Positions 55,233 to 63,650 of a stretch of 64,000 bases of DNA are shown piece by piece; positions within the stretch are counted from its first letter, which is position 1, and each line of letters opens with the position of its first letter. Made by a program: the position numbers and the translations under genes. The notes below the pieces were generated by a model, which saw only the letters and a program-made list of their open reading frames with translations, had not been told where the DNA came from and made no database searches. Source of the stretch: an uncultured Flavobacteriaceae bacterium (GTDB lineage Bacteria > Bacteroidota > Bacteroidia > Flavobacteriales > Flavobacteriaceae); NCBI GenBank assembly GCA_938029725.1, contig CALHGE010000008.1, positions 1-64,000 on the forward strand, written 5' to 3'.

Positions 55233-55652
55233 TTATTCGGCAGAAATAGTTTTTATAGCCGTAATACTCATTGTGCCATTGCTAGGTGATGTACTTGTTC
55301 CTGTAATCTTACTTCCTTTTGCCTCTAATGCTACCGAAACAGTCTCCCCTTCTACATTTACAGTAAAGCTAATCTTGTTTCCTTTTACCATAACATTTTC
55401 GCCATTTACAGCAGCACCGTTAAGTTGTATTTGCGTTCTGTAAACACCTCCTTGTTTCACAATCATCATAAAACCTTTTTCATAACCTTCAGGAGCTCCT
55501 TCTACGGTATATTCCCATCCGCCAACTAAATCTTCTTTAATACTAACTTCGGAATCATTATTTTCTGCACGTGCCGAAATTTCTTGAGGCGCGCAGACTA
55601 ATGCAAAAGCCATCAGTAAAAAACTTGCTATTTTTATTGTAGAATTTTTCAT
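55233..55652 (-). CDS. Small secreted protein of unknown function
   Basis: A 139-residue protein with a signal peptide (MKNSTIKIASFLLMAFALVC to about ISARA). The remainder is a short beta-rich domain: DLVGGWEYTVEGAPEGYEKG, FMMIVKQGGVYRTQIQLNGA, KISFTVNVEGETVSVAL, KITGTSTSPSNGTMSITAIK. This lipocalin-like pattern is common among short Bacteroidota periplasmic proteins, but I cannot name a family. It has its own terminator and no close partner. Confidence 0.75.
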   Translation of the reverse strand: MKNSTIKIASFLLMAFALVCAPQEISARAENNDSEVSIKEDLVGGWEYTVEGAPEGYEKGFMMIVKQGGVYRTQIQLNGAAVNGENVMVKGNKISFTVNVEGETVSVALEAKGSKITGTSTSPSNGTMSITAIKTISAE

Positions 55653-55842
55653 ATTTGTTTTTTAGGTATTCGTTTAACTGTTTGTAAATGTAAAGAATTA
55701 TTTTTTTTATGTTGCGGGCTGAGCTTTACAATTTAGCTATTAAAATTCGTTTCTCATATCAACAACTTATACAACAAAATCGGTGCCACGTTTTAGAAAA
55801 TTGATTTCAGCATCTTAAAAAACGGCATAACAAAAGGTTTCC

Positions 55843-55850
55843 TAGCTTTG
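55843..55850 (+). promoter_or_regulatory. Candidate -7 element of mqo
   Basis: TAGCTTTG fits TAnnTTTG and lies 19 bases before the ATG at 55870, implying a short leader. Confidence 0.4.
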
Positions 55851-55869
55851 CACAACAAAATTTTTCTAC

Positions 55870-57360
55870 ATGAACAGCAAACAAGACTTTACATTAATAG
55901 GCGCCGGTATCATGAGCGCTACCTTGGGGGTATTGATTAAACAACTGATACCTAATGCTAAAATTACTATTTATGAACGTCTCGACAAAGTGGCTGCCGA
56001 AAGTTCTGACGCATGGAATAATGCCGGCACTGGGCATTCTGCTTTTTGCGAATTGAATTATACGCCAGAAGATGAAAATGGAAGTATTGATATTTCAAAG
56101 GCTCTGCGTATTAGCGAGTCTTTTGAAATATCAAAACAACTTTGGGCATATTTAGTTAAAGAAAGACTTGTTGAAACCGATACCCCTTTCATCAACGATA
56201 TTGATCATTTGAGTTTTGTTTTTGGAGAAGGCAATCAAAATTTTCTAAAAAAACGATATGACGCGCTTACAGCATACCCTATGTTTATGGACATGAAACA
56301 TTCTGAGGACTTTCAAGAGATCAAGTCTTGGGTGCCCTTAATGATGGAAGGAAGAACTACTAGTGAAAAGATTGCAGCTACTAGAATGCCGATCGGTACC
56401 GATGTGAATTTTGGAGCTATAACCCGAAAAATGATGCGGTATTTGGAAAGTTGCGATGATGTAGAAGTTCATTTAGGGCATCAAGTTGAAGATATTCACA
56501 AAAAAGATGATGGTACTTGGCAAATTGAGCTTACCGAACTTGATGTGCATAAAGAAAAAACGGTTCAAAGTAAATTTGTCTTTATTGGTGCGGGAGGAGG
56601 AGCGCTTAAACTTCTTGAAAAATCTGATATTCCAGAGGGGGAAGGCTATGGAGGTTTTCCGGTCAGCGGGCAATTTCTTAAATGTACTAATCCTGAGGTA
56701 ATTTTACGCCATGAAGCAAAAGTATATGGCAAAGCAGAAGAAGGCTCACCACCAATGTCAGTACCTCATTTAGATACTCGTATGTTGAATGGAAAGCGTT
56801 CTTTATTGTTTGGGCCTTATGCAGGGTTTTCAACAAAATTTTTAAAAAACGGATCGTACCTAGACCTCCCATTATCATTAGACGCTCACAATATTTTTCC
56901 AATGATTGCTGCCGGAATCAATAATATTACGCTCACAAAATATTTAATTGAACAGGTAATGCAATCTCCTGAAGAAAAGTTTGAAGCTTTAGTAAAGTAC
57001 TATCCTAAAGCCAAATTTGAAGATTGGGAACTAATTACCGCAGGTCAACGAGTTCAAATTATTAAAAAGGATAAGAAAGAGGTTGGCAAACTTCAATTCG
57101 GAACAGAAATCGTATCCAATAAAGATAAAACTCTCGCTGCCTTATTGGGTGCTTCCCCTGGGGCCTCTACTGCTGTTTCTATCATGCTCAATGTATTGCA
57201 CGATTGCTTTCCTGAACAAATTAAATCTAAGGAATGGAAAACAAAATTAAGTGAAATGATTCCCTGCTATGGAAAGTCTTTGATAACGGACGGGGAATTA
57301 TGTAAAAAAACTAGAGCGTATTCAACGGCGATTTTAAAATTAGAGGATTTGGGTTCATAA
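55870..57360 (+). CDS. mqo: Malate:quinone oxidoreductase
   Basis: A 496-residue FAD-dependent membrane-associated enzyme: FTLIGAGIMSATLGVLIKQL (dinucleotide fold), SSDAWNNAGTGHSAFCELNY (the hallmark Mqo segment), GTDVNFGAITRKMMRYLESC, FVFIGAGGGALKLLEKSDI, and VSGQFLKCTNPEVI. It oxidises malate to oxaloacetate and passes electrons to quinone, bypassing NAD-dependent Mdh. Both enzymes occur in this window. No other gene shares its strand nearby. Confidence 0.96.
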   Translation: MNSKQDFTLIGAGIMSATLGVLIKQLIPNAKITIYERLDKVAAESSDAWNNAGTGHSAFCELNYTPEDENGSIDISKALRISESFEISKQLWAYLVKERLVETDTPFINDIDHLSFVFGEGNQNFLKKRYDALTAYPMFMDMKHSEDFQEIKSWVPLMMEGRTTSEKIAATRMPIGTDVNFGAITRKMMRYLESCDDVEVHLGHQVEDIHKKDDGTWQIELTELDVHKEKTVQSKFVFIGAGGGALKLLEKSDIPEGEGYGGFPVSGQFLKCTNPEVILRHEAKVYGKAEEGSPPMSVPHLDTRMLNGKRSLLFGPYAGFSTKFLKNGSYLDLPLSLDAHNIFPMIAAGINNITLTKYLIEQVMQSPEEKFEALVKYYPKAKFEDWELITAGQRVQIIKKDKKEVGKLQFGTEIVSNKDKTLAALLGASPGASTAVSIMLNVLHDCFPEQIKSKEWKTKLSEMIPCYGKSLITDGELCKKTRAYSTAILKLEDLGS

Positions 57361-57459
57361 AACGCACTAAGCTTAAGTGTACGAGTTTGTATACTTCTAG
57401 TTGAAAGCCCTAAAGCACTTCGACACCACTCAAGGTAATATTCTCTTCTCTTTGTACTC

Positions 57460-57492
57460 TTGACCCTTGACCCTTGACCCTTGACCCTTGAC
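57460..57492 (+). repeat. Heptanucleotide tandem repeat (TTGACCC)
   Basis: Four full copies and a partial fifth of TTGACCC lie between the convergent mqo and DUF885 genes, preceded by pyrimidine-rich TTCTCTTCTC DNA like that near 39.3 and 43.6 kb. Confidence 0.9.
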
Positions 57493-57619
57493 GCAAAATA
57501 TATTTCTATACCTACTGCAAGTGCTTCCTGACAACTTCTTAGCGCTGTAGCCTTTTCACAAAGCCCGAATGGCACCACGCTCTTCTCTTTATTCTTGGCT
57601 ATTGGCTCTTTAATTAAGA

Positions 57620-59458
57620 CTACTTCAATTGTTTTTGAGATACAATCCAAGCATCTATTTTCTCTTCAAGCAATACCAATGCCAAGCTACCGGAGTTTAA
57701 TACTTGATTATGAAACTCCTTAATATCAAAAAATTCACCTAAAGAATTTTCGGCGGTTGTTCGTAGCTCCCGAATCTTAAGTTGCCCGACCTTATAAGAT
57801 AAAGCCTGGCCTGGGGTCGCCATATATCTCTCAATTTCAGCAATAATACCCTCCTCAGACTCTGCTTCGTTTTCTAAAGAATATGTGATTGCCTCTTCAC
57901 GTGTCCAAGCCTTTGCATGAATACCTGTATCCACTACCAACCGAATAGCCCGGTGCATTTCCATACTTAACATTCCAAAATATTGAAAAGGGTCGTCATA
58001 TAAACCGAGTTCTTTTCCTAAAGATTCAGCATAGAGCGCCCAACCTTCAACAAAGACCCCCATACTCTCAGGGTGCAAAAATTCAGGAAGTTTTGTATTC
58101 TCTTGTTGTAGTGATAATTGAAAGTGATGGCCAGGAATAGCTTCGTGCAAAAACAAAGCTTCATCGGAAAAGGTATTATAGGCTTCCACATTCGGAATGG
58201 GAATATAAAAGATTCCTGACCTAGAGGCGTCTTTTGAACCTGGCACATATTCTGCACTGGCAGAAGCTTCACGAAAGGCCTCAGTGCGTCGCACCACAAA
58301 ACCCGCTTTTGGTTTCAGGTCAAACAGATCATTTAATTTAGGTTCCATTCGTTTTTGAATGTCATTGAAATTAGCGATTACTTCTTCTGGTTTTGAAAAA
58401 GGCATTTGATCTTTACGCTGTCGCACATGATTAAAAAAGGCTTTTAAATCTCCTTCAAAACCAATTTCATTTTTCACTGTTTCCATTTCGATCAGAATAC
58501 GTTGTACTTCACTTTTACCTAACTCATGAATCTCATCAGCGGTCAGGTTCGTTGTGGTGTGAAGTTTTATCAAATAATCATAGGTTTCCTTGCCATTTGG
58601 TATAGCCGAAAGTCCAGAACTTTCACGACAAGCAGGTAGGTATTTTTCCTTTAAAAAAGAATCAAGTATTTTATATTTCGGAATCAATTGGTCAGCTACG
58701 AAAGTGTAATACTCTTTTTTAATCTTAGCTTTATCTATATCACGTAAACCCTCTGGAAAATTTCGAATTGGAGCCGTAAATAAGTGCTCCTCAACTGTAT
58801 TGTGTATAAAGGCTTGTAGCTGCGGAATCATTTTTAAAGCAATCGTTTTTGGAAGCACTACCTTTTTGGCTATTCCCTCTTCCATTTTTTCGATGCAGGT
58901 ATCCAAAAAAGTCAAATAATCCTCCAATCGCTTTAGCCAATTATCATAATCTTGTACTGTCTTAAAGGGTTGTACACTAGCTCCACTGGCTAATTGAGCA
59001 ACATACAAATGCAACGATTGTATCTGCAGTAAAGGCATGAGTTCAAAACTAGGCAAATCATAAACAGGTGACGCCATGGTCACTAGTTCATTTTCAAGAC
59101 CTTCAAGTTTAATAGAACAGTCCCACCGCATAGCCCTAAGGCTTAACCACTGCTCCTCGGTCATCATACTTTGGTCAAAGGTATCTAGCTGATCTAAAAA
59201 AGCACTATAGTTCTCTTTCAATACTTCTTGATAGCTATCTGCTATATAATTTGCAATCGTATCATTATAACTATTGAACCCAGCTTTGGTAGCTTCTATC
59301 GGGTTAGCCCCTTTTTTAAAATCATAATACGATTCAAAAATGGTATTAATGGCTTGTAATTCTGTTGTAGTCGTCTGATTGTTATCCTTACATGAAACCA
59401 AAAGAAATACGATCGAAATACAGGTAAAGCGTATGCTTTTAATTAGTGCTTTTGTCAT
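57620..59458 (-). CDS. DUF885 family lipoprotein (putative metallopeptidase-like)
   Basis: A 612-residue protein with a lipoprotein signal (ISIVFLLVSCKDN, lipid Cys about 23). The DUF885 domain covers the rest: RAMRWDCSIKLEGLEN, SGIFYIPIPNVEAYNTFSDE, ALFLHEAIPGHHFQLSLQQE (HExxxxGHH, a probable zinc site), and VEGWALYAESLGKELGLY. The HE..GHH pattern and EGWALYAE are typical and suggest a metal-dependent peptidase, although activity is established for few members. Predicted location is periplasm or outer-membrane face. It lies 28 bases downstream of the NYN-domain gene. Confidence 0.9.
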   Translation of the reverse strand: MTKALIKSIRFTCISIVFLLVSCKDNNQTTTTELQAINTIFESYYDFKKGANPIEATKAGFNSYNDTIANYIADSYQEVLKENYSAFLDQLDTFDQSMMTEEQWLSLRAMRWDCSIKLEGLENELVTMASPVYDLPSFELMPLLQIQSLHLYVAQLASGASVQPFKTVQDYDNWLKRLEDYLTFLDTCIEKMEEGIAKKVVLPKTIALKMIPQLQAFIHNTVEEHLFTAPIRNFPEGLRDIDKAKIKKEYYTFVADQLIPKYKILDSFLKEKYLPACRESSGLSAIPNGKETYDYLIKLHTTTNLTADEIHELGKSEVQRILIEMETVKNEIGFEGDLKAFFNHVRQRKDQMPFSKPEEVIANFNDIQKRMEPKLNDLFDLKPKAGFVVRRTEAFREASASAEYVPGSKDASRSGIFYIPIPNVEAYNTFSDEALFLHEAIPGHHFQLSLQQENTKLPEFLHPESMGVFVEGWALYAESLGKELGLYDDPFQYFGMLSMEMHRAIRLVVDTGIHAKAWTREEAITYSLENEAESEEGIIAEIERYMATPGQALSYKVGQLKIRELRTTAENSLGEFFDIKEFHNQVLNSGSLALVLLEEKIDAWIVSQKQLK

Positions 59459-59487
59459 GACTTACTTGAATAATATACTTCGAAAAT

Positions 59488-60252
59488 TTATTTTTTTGCT
59501 CTTGAACGCGCTTGCTCTTTCATCTTTACATAAATCAACTTTTTGCGCCCTTTTGAATCTTCACGACGTTCTACTTCAATAGCCTTAATAGATTGTAAAA
59601 GTGGTGTCAGTTTTTGAAAGCCATAATTTCGAGAATCAAAATTAGGTTGTTTCTTTTGCAGCAAACTACCAACATCTCCTAAAAAGGCCCAGCCATCATC
59701 ATCGGCCAAATCACTGATGGTAGTTGCAATCAAACGCAGTTGTTTCGAAGTAATTTTATCATATTCAGTCTTCGCTTTTGACTTCTCCTCGGAAGAGTCT
59801 GCAGTATCGTCATCTTGAGACTGGTTTTTTAAGATTTCGATATAAATGAATTTATCGCAAGCCACTATAAAAGGATTCGGTGTTTTCTTCTCACCAATAC
59901 CGAAGACTTGCATACCTGCCTCCCTTAATCGGGTAGCTAATCGGGTAAAATCACTATCGCTACTCACCAGACAAAAACCATCAACTTTTCCGGCATACAG
60001 TACATCCATAGCATCAATAATCATCGCTGAATCTGTCGCGTTTTTTCCTTGAGTGTAGCCATACTGCTGTATGGGAGTAATTGCATTCTCAAGCAAAACC
60101 GTTTTCCATTTGTTGAGGCGTGGATTGGTCCAATCACCGTAAATACGTTTTATTGTAGGATTACCGTATTTGGCAATTTCCTCCATCATTTCTTTGACAT
60201 AGGCTGAAGGAATGTTATCGCCGTCTATCAGTACTGCTAGGTTTAAGTCCAT
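59488..60252 (-). CDS. NYN-domain (LabA/DUF88-like) protein with OST-HTH domain
   Basis: A 254-residue protein. The NYN (PIN-like) nuclease fold: LNLAVLIDGDNIPSAY (metal Asp), KRIYGDWTNP, SAMIIDAMDVLYAGKVDGF and LVSSDSDFTRLATRLREAG. After a charged linker (about 150-165), an OST-HTH/LOTUS-like domain (about 168-230, LRLIATTISDLADDDGWAFL, NYGFQKLTPLLQSI) and a basic C-terminus. The combination suggests an RNA-binding ribonuclease; the target RNA is unknown. It lies between a membrane-protein gene and the DUF885 gene. Confidence 0.9.
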   Translation of the reverse strand: MDLNLAVLIDGDNIPSAYVKEMMEEIAKYGNPTIKRIYGDWTNPRLNKWKTVLLENAITPIQQYGYTQGKNATDSAMIIDAMDVLYAGKVDGFCLVSSDSDFTRLATRLREAGMQVFGIGEKKTPNPFIVACDKFIYIEILKNQSQDDDTADSSEEKSKAKTEYDKITSKQLRLIATTISDLADDDGWAFLGDVGSLLQKKQPNFDSRNYGFQKLTPLLQSIKAIEVERREDSKGRKKLIYVKMKEQARSRAKK

Positions 60253-60325
60253 TTTTTAGAGTTGCTTTTCTGCAAGTTACAAGGATTTATCAAACAAAAA
60301 CGGCAAACCCAATTCATTTGAAGCT

Positions 60326-61819
60326 TTACAGCTCTGGTAAGGCAAAGTCTGCTTGGATCTTTTCAATTGGCTTAATTCCTGATTTATCCCAAATCTCTAT
60401 ATACCTTAGCGGGTACTTATCCATGATGTATTTCCTAGCTTCTCTTATTTCATCTGTTCTTTCATAATAATAATTATCTTCAATAGTCTTGTAGTTCAAC
60501 GAATAATTATCATTTGCTACTTCGTCACGTAGTGAATAAATGGCTTCATGTATTCTAGACACCAGATCAAAATAGGTTCCAAAATTCACATTCTCTTTGA
60601 AGTTCAAAATAATGGCATAATCTAAGTTTTGATTCACTCGTTTTCTTAAAACCAGCGCGAATTCATCTAAGGAGATAGTGACTCCATCAATTAGATACTC
60701 AGAATTGGAAACAGAAACCTCAATCTTGTTTGATACAGCCGCAGCGATTTTCCAATACGCATCATGCTTGGGCGCGAAATAATCTGTATTAACAACTGAA
60801 AGAAAGGTTCTGTTGGACCCTTGATAATATCTTTTATCATATTTCGCAACTGAAGGGATCACTAAATAATTCAATCGTTGAATATTCACAAAGGCCAATT
60901 CTTTCTTTACCTCATGTACATAGCTCATTGGAACTTCTTTATCAATTTTCAAAAATACAGGCATAAAATCTCGTAGTTCAGAAGCTTGTTTCGCTCTCAT
61001 TTGAAGTATTTCTAAAGGAAGTTTACTTATGACTATTTTCCTCAAACCAATACATAAAAGCGGTTGATTACTAGCCGTATCCTTTGGGGTGACCAATGCT
61101 ATACTTGGAAGGTTTCTAAATCTGAATCCTATATTCTGATAAACCACAGTACGTGGTAGTCTCAATTTATATTGAACATCTAAGCGCTTTTGTATTACCA
61201 GTTCGTTTAATGCAGTATAATCTACAATAGCTACTTTTGAAAGCCCAAAAGACAGCGTAGTTAAAATTAATAGTGAAACTATCATCCACTTAAAGGCTCT
61301 TCTTTTGAACGTCAAGAGTAACCCGTTCCAAGTTTGCAGAAAGAGAACAACCACCATAAGGATAAACATATAGTTAAAATCAGGATAAAAACTCATGATA
61401 TAAAAATCGCCCAAACCGGCAGTGCAGAATAATAAACCATACATTATAGCCACTTTAGAAAACCATGCTAAAAAATACCAATTCAAAAATCGCTGCTCAT
61501 GAACTATTGTTTGTAATCGACCAGGTTTTGTATTGAAAGTGCGCTTTGGTTGGTTGAACAGGAATTCAAAACAAAAAGATTGTGCCATTATAAAGGCAAC
61601 AAAAGCAAATATGAGATTGTAAAAGCTGACCTCTGAATCACTAAGCATCCATAAATCATCTTCTGAAATTGATGAAGCACGAATCATTTCACGCGTGATG
61701 TACTGTATGGCGTACAGAGAATAAGCCAGCAACAAACCAATAACAAAACTTACCAAATACTTGTATTTTGGTATTTCGAGTTTGGGTTTAGATCTCAAGA
61801 AGCCTTTAACTAGAGCCAT
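60326..61819 (-). CDS. Five-TM protein with two apparent ExbD/TolR-like domains
   Basis: A 497-residue protein I cannot assign to a named family. Five TM helices (about 22-42, 66-88, 114-133, 149-170, 177-195) are followed by a large soluble part. Residues about 253-323 (LLCIGLRKIVIS, MPVFLKIDKEVPMSYVHEV, KKELAFVNIQRLNYLVIP) and 365-435 (KIEVSVSNSEYLIDGVTISL, YAIILNFKENVNFGTYFDLV) each follow the beta-alpha-beta-alpha pattern of the ExbD/TolR periplasmic domain. The C-terminal tail ends YIEIWDKSGIKPIEKIQADF. No ExbB partner is visible in the window. The similarity is by eye. It lies between an MFS gene and the NYN gene. Confidence 0.65.
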   Translation of the reverse strand: MALVKGFLRSKPKLEIPKYKYLVSFVIGLLLAYSLYAIQYITREMIRASSISEDDLWMLSDSEVSFYNLIFAFVAFIMAQSFCFEFLFNQPKRTFNTKPGRLQTIVHEQRFLNWYFLAWFSKVAIMYGLLFCTAGLGDFYIMSFYPDFNYMFILMVVVLFLQTWNGLLLTFKRRAFKWMIVSLLILTTLSFGLSKVAIVDYTALNELVIQKRLDVQYKLRLPRTVVYQNIGFRFRNLPSIALVTPKDTASNQPLLCIGLRKIVISKLPLEILQMRAKQASELRDFMPVFLKIDKEVPMSYVHEVKKELAFVNIQRLNYLVIPSVAKYDKRYYQGSNRTFLSVVNTDYFAPKHDAYWKIAAAVSNKIEVSVSNSEYLIDGVTISLDEFALVLRKRVNQNLDYAIILNFKENVNFGTYFDLVSRIHEAIYSLRDEVANDNYSLNYKTIEDNYYYERTDEIREARKYIMDKYPLRYIEIWDKSGIKPIEKIQADFALPEL

Positions 61820-61887
61820 ATGATCTTTTACGATAAGTCTTATTAACCTAAAAAATGTTACAGTGATAAACTGAATAGAATACGATT

Positions 61888-63129
61888 TTACTGCGGATTG
61901 CTAGCCTTCAACGACCCAAAAACAAGAAACACTAAAAAAGTTAAGCCTAACCAACCAAGCAACTCATAAGAACCGAAAGTAGAAAAACACAAACTAAAAG
62001 CACTGGGAGCCAATGCACTTGCTAAAATTAAAAAGGACATGATTTTTCCGGTAATAGCCCCTAAATGCTTACGCCCATAAAACCGCGGCCAAGCTATTGT
62101 ATTCAAAACTGCAAAAAAGCCACTCATAATACCGAAACCAATTACCAATAAAGGTATGCCGGCAGAAGTAGGCAAATACAAGAAACCTATCGATGCCACT
62201 AGACCGCCAGTAATCATAAGATATAGATACAAACGTAATTGTAAATAATCGCTTAAAAAGTTAGCGATCGTTGAAATTGACACCGCAATCACGGAAGCCG
62301 GCAGAAAGATAGAAATAGCATCTTCCTTCGGAAAACCTTCACTTTCAAATATGGAAACGATATGAAAAGTAAGTCCAGTAATAAAGAAGCTATTAAAGGC
62401 CAAGATCATGCCATACATCCAAAAGGCGCGGGTCTTCGTAGCTTCTTGTACAGTGAATTGTTTTCGATTAAGAGCTGTTTTCTGATCTGATTCTGTAATT
62501 TCTTTTACTCCGTCAGGCAATAGCCCATATTCCTCGGGCTTGTTTTTATAAAAGATGAAAATAAAAATACTCATGACCAATAACCCCCATCCTAAATACT
62601 GCCATGCTCCCTGCCAGCCGCTACTTTCAATAAGGGCATCTACCCAAATTGGAGATGAGGAAAACCCAAAAGATAACGCCACACTACTAAAAGCATTTAC
62701 CTTCCCCCTATTCTTATCAAACCAAATCATAATGACATTTCGAGAAGCCATGGTCAAAACACCCTGCCCTGCGAAACGCAGCAGAAAAAATAGAAAAGTC
62801 ATGGTAACAAAAGGTATCGCCCAAGTATCTTGATTGAGCAGTTCCTTTATAAACTCACTCATGCGAACGGACCAAGAACATAAAAAAAGCGCAATTGCCA
62901 AAACCAAAGCCGCAAAGAAGGCAACATAGCGAGCGCCATATTTATCAAACCAAATACCAGCTCTTCCTATCAGCAACGAGCTGACAATAGTACCTATCAT
63001 ATAGGCATTGCTAAACTGAGTACGTGAAAGTCCTAAAGCATCTTTTACCGGATCTGTAAAAACAGAAACCCCAATGGTTTGACCCGGAATACTACAATAG
63101 ATACCTATTGTGCCAATCAGAAGTACCAC
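61888..63129 (-). CDS. MFS transporter with unclear start
   Basis: A major facilitator with about twelve TM helices over at least 413 residues: SIPGQTIGVSVFTDPVKDA, NAYMIGTIVSSLLIGRAGIW, FDKYGARYVAFFAALVL, SFGFSSSPIWVDALIES, QFTVQEATKTRAFWMYGM. The earliest ATG/GTG/TTG is the GTG at 63129, which would cut into TM1. The frame stays open and looks coding up to 63210, with RFIGIHPAKSPVFYGYV upstream, so the true start may be a rare codon (such as ATT at 63192). The substrate is unknown; the layout resembles organic-acid or monocarboxylate-type MFS. It precedes the five-TM gene by 68 bases. Confidence 0.8.
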   Translation of the reverse strand: MVLLIGTIGIYCSIPGQTIGVSVFTDPVKDALGLSRTQFSNAYMIGTIVSSLLIGRAGIWFDKYGARYVAFFAALVLAIALFLCSWSVRMSEFIKELLNQDTWAIPFVTMTFLFFLLRFAGQGVLTMASRNVIMIWFDKNRGKVNAFSSVALSFGFSSSPIWVDALIESSGWQGAWQYLGWGLLVMSIFIFIFYKNKPEEYGLLPDGVKEITESDQKTALNRKQFTVQEATKTRAFWMYGMILAFNSFFITGLTFHIVSIFESEGFPKEDAISIFLPASVIAVSISTIANFLSDYLQLRLYLYLMITGGLVASIGFLYLPTSAGIPLLVIGFGIMSGFFAVLNTIAWPRFYGRKHLGAITGKIMSFLILASALAPSAFSLCFSTFGSYELLGWLGLTFLVFLVFGSLKASNPQ

Positions 63130-63231
63130 GTAACCATAAAAGACGGGGCTTTTAGCGGGGTGAATACCTATAAAACGTTTAGGCTGTTGAATTCTAAGAT
63201 TCTTTGATGGTTAGAAACGGAACTAAATTAC

Positions 63232-63262
63232 ATAAAAAAGCCCCGACCAAATGGTCAGGGCT
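63232..63262 (-). terminator. Terminator of the cold-shock gene
   Basis: A stem AGCCC.GACCA/TGGTC.GGGCT (63239-63249 with 63252-63262) has a T-run on the minus strand, about 28 bases after the stop at 63290. Confidence 0.85.
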
Positions 63263-63289
63263 CTGTCTTAAAAAACTAAGAAGTATATA

Positions 63290-63481
63290 TTAAATTACTT
63301 TAACGTTTACTGCGTTTAATCCTTTTTTACCTTCTTGTAGATCGAATTCAACTTCATCGCCTTCACGAATTTCGTCTACCAATCCAGATACGTGTACAAA
63401 ATGATCTTTGTCTACGCCTTCTTCAGTGATAAAACCAAAACCTTTAGTGTCATTGAAGAATTTTACTGTTCCTTTACTCAT
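63290..63481 (-). CDS. CspA-family cold-shock protein
   Basis: A 63-residue OB-fold RNA chaperone: SKGTVKFFNDTKGFGFITEE (RNP1 region), DHFVHVSGLVDEIREGDEVE (RNP2 FVHVS) and QEGKKGLNAVNVKVI. It binds single-stranded RNA and DNA. Two candidate -7 boxes lie upstream (TATCTTTG at 63524-63517 and TATTTTTG at 63536-63529 on the minus strand). The leader may hold regulatory RNA structure, which I could not resolve. Confidence 0.96.
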   Translation of the reverse strand: MSKGTVKFFNDTKGFGFITEEGVDKDHFVHVSGLVDEIREGDEVEFDLQEGKKGLNAVNVKVI

Positions 63482-63516
63482 TACTTATAATTTTAAATTA
63501 ATTATTTAATCTAAGG

Positions 63517-63536
63517 CAAAGATAATGCCAAAAATA
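63517..63536 (-). promoter_or_regulatory. Two candidate -7 elements of the cold-shock gene
   Basis: TATCTTTG (63524-63517) and TATTTTTG (63536-63529) on the minus strand both fit TAnnTTTG, implying leaders of about 30-45 bases. A full -33 TTG at normal spacing is not seen. Confidence 0.35.
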
Positions 63537-63650
63537 TTCAATAACACTATAAATTTCACTTAATGTGCTTTTAATTAAATAGTTACTTTATAAAAAAACA
63601 CTTAAAACACTTCTTATAGAAGTTTAAAAATCAAATCATTACCTCGTACT

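Noticed and set aside
55099-55443. Plus-strand open frame upstream of mqo
   Set aside because: It overlaps the minus-strand secreted-protein gene, which has a signal peptide and terminator; the plus frame spans that terminator.
57460-57492. CRISPR array
   Set aside because: The unit is 7 bases with no spacers and no cas genes nearby.
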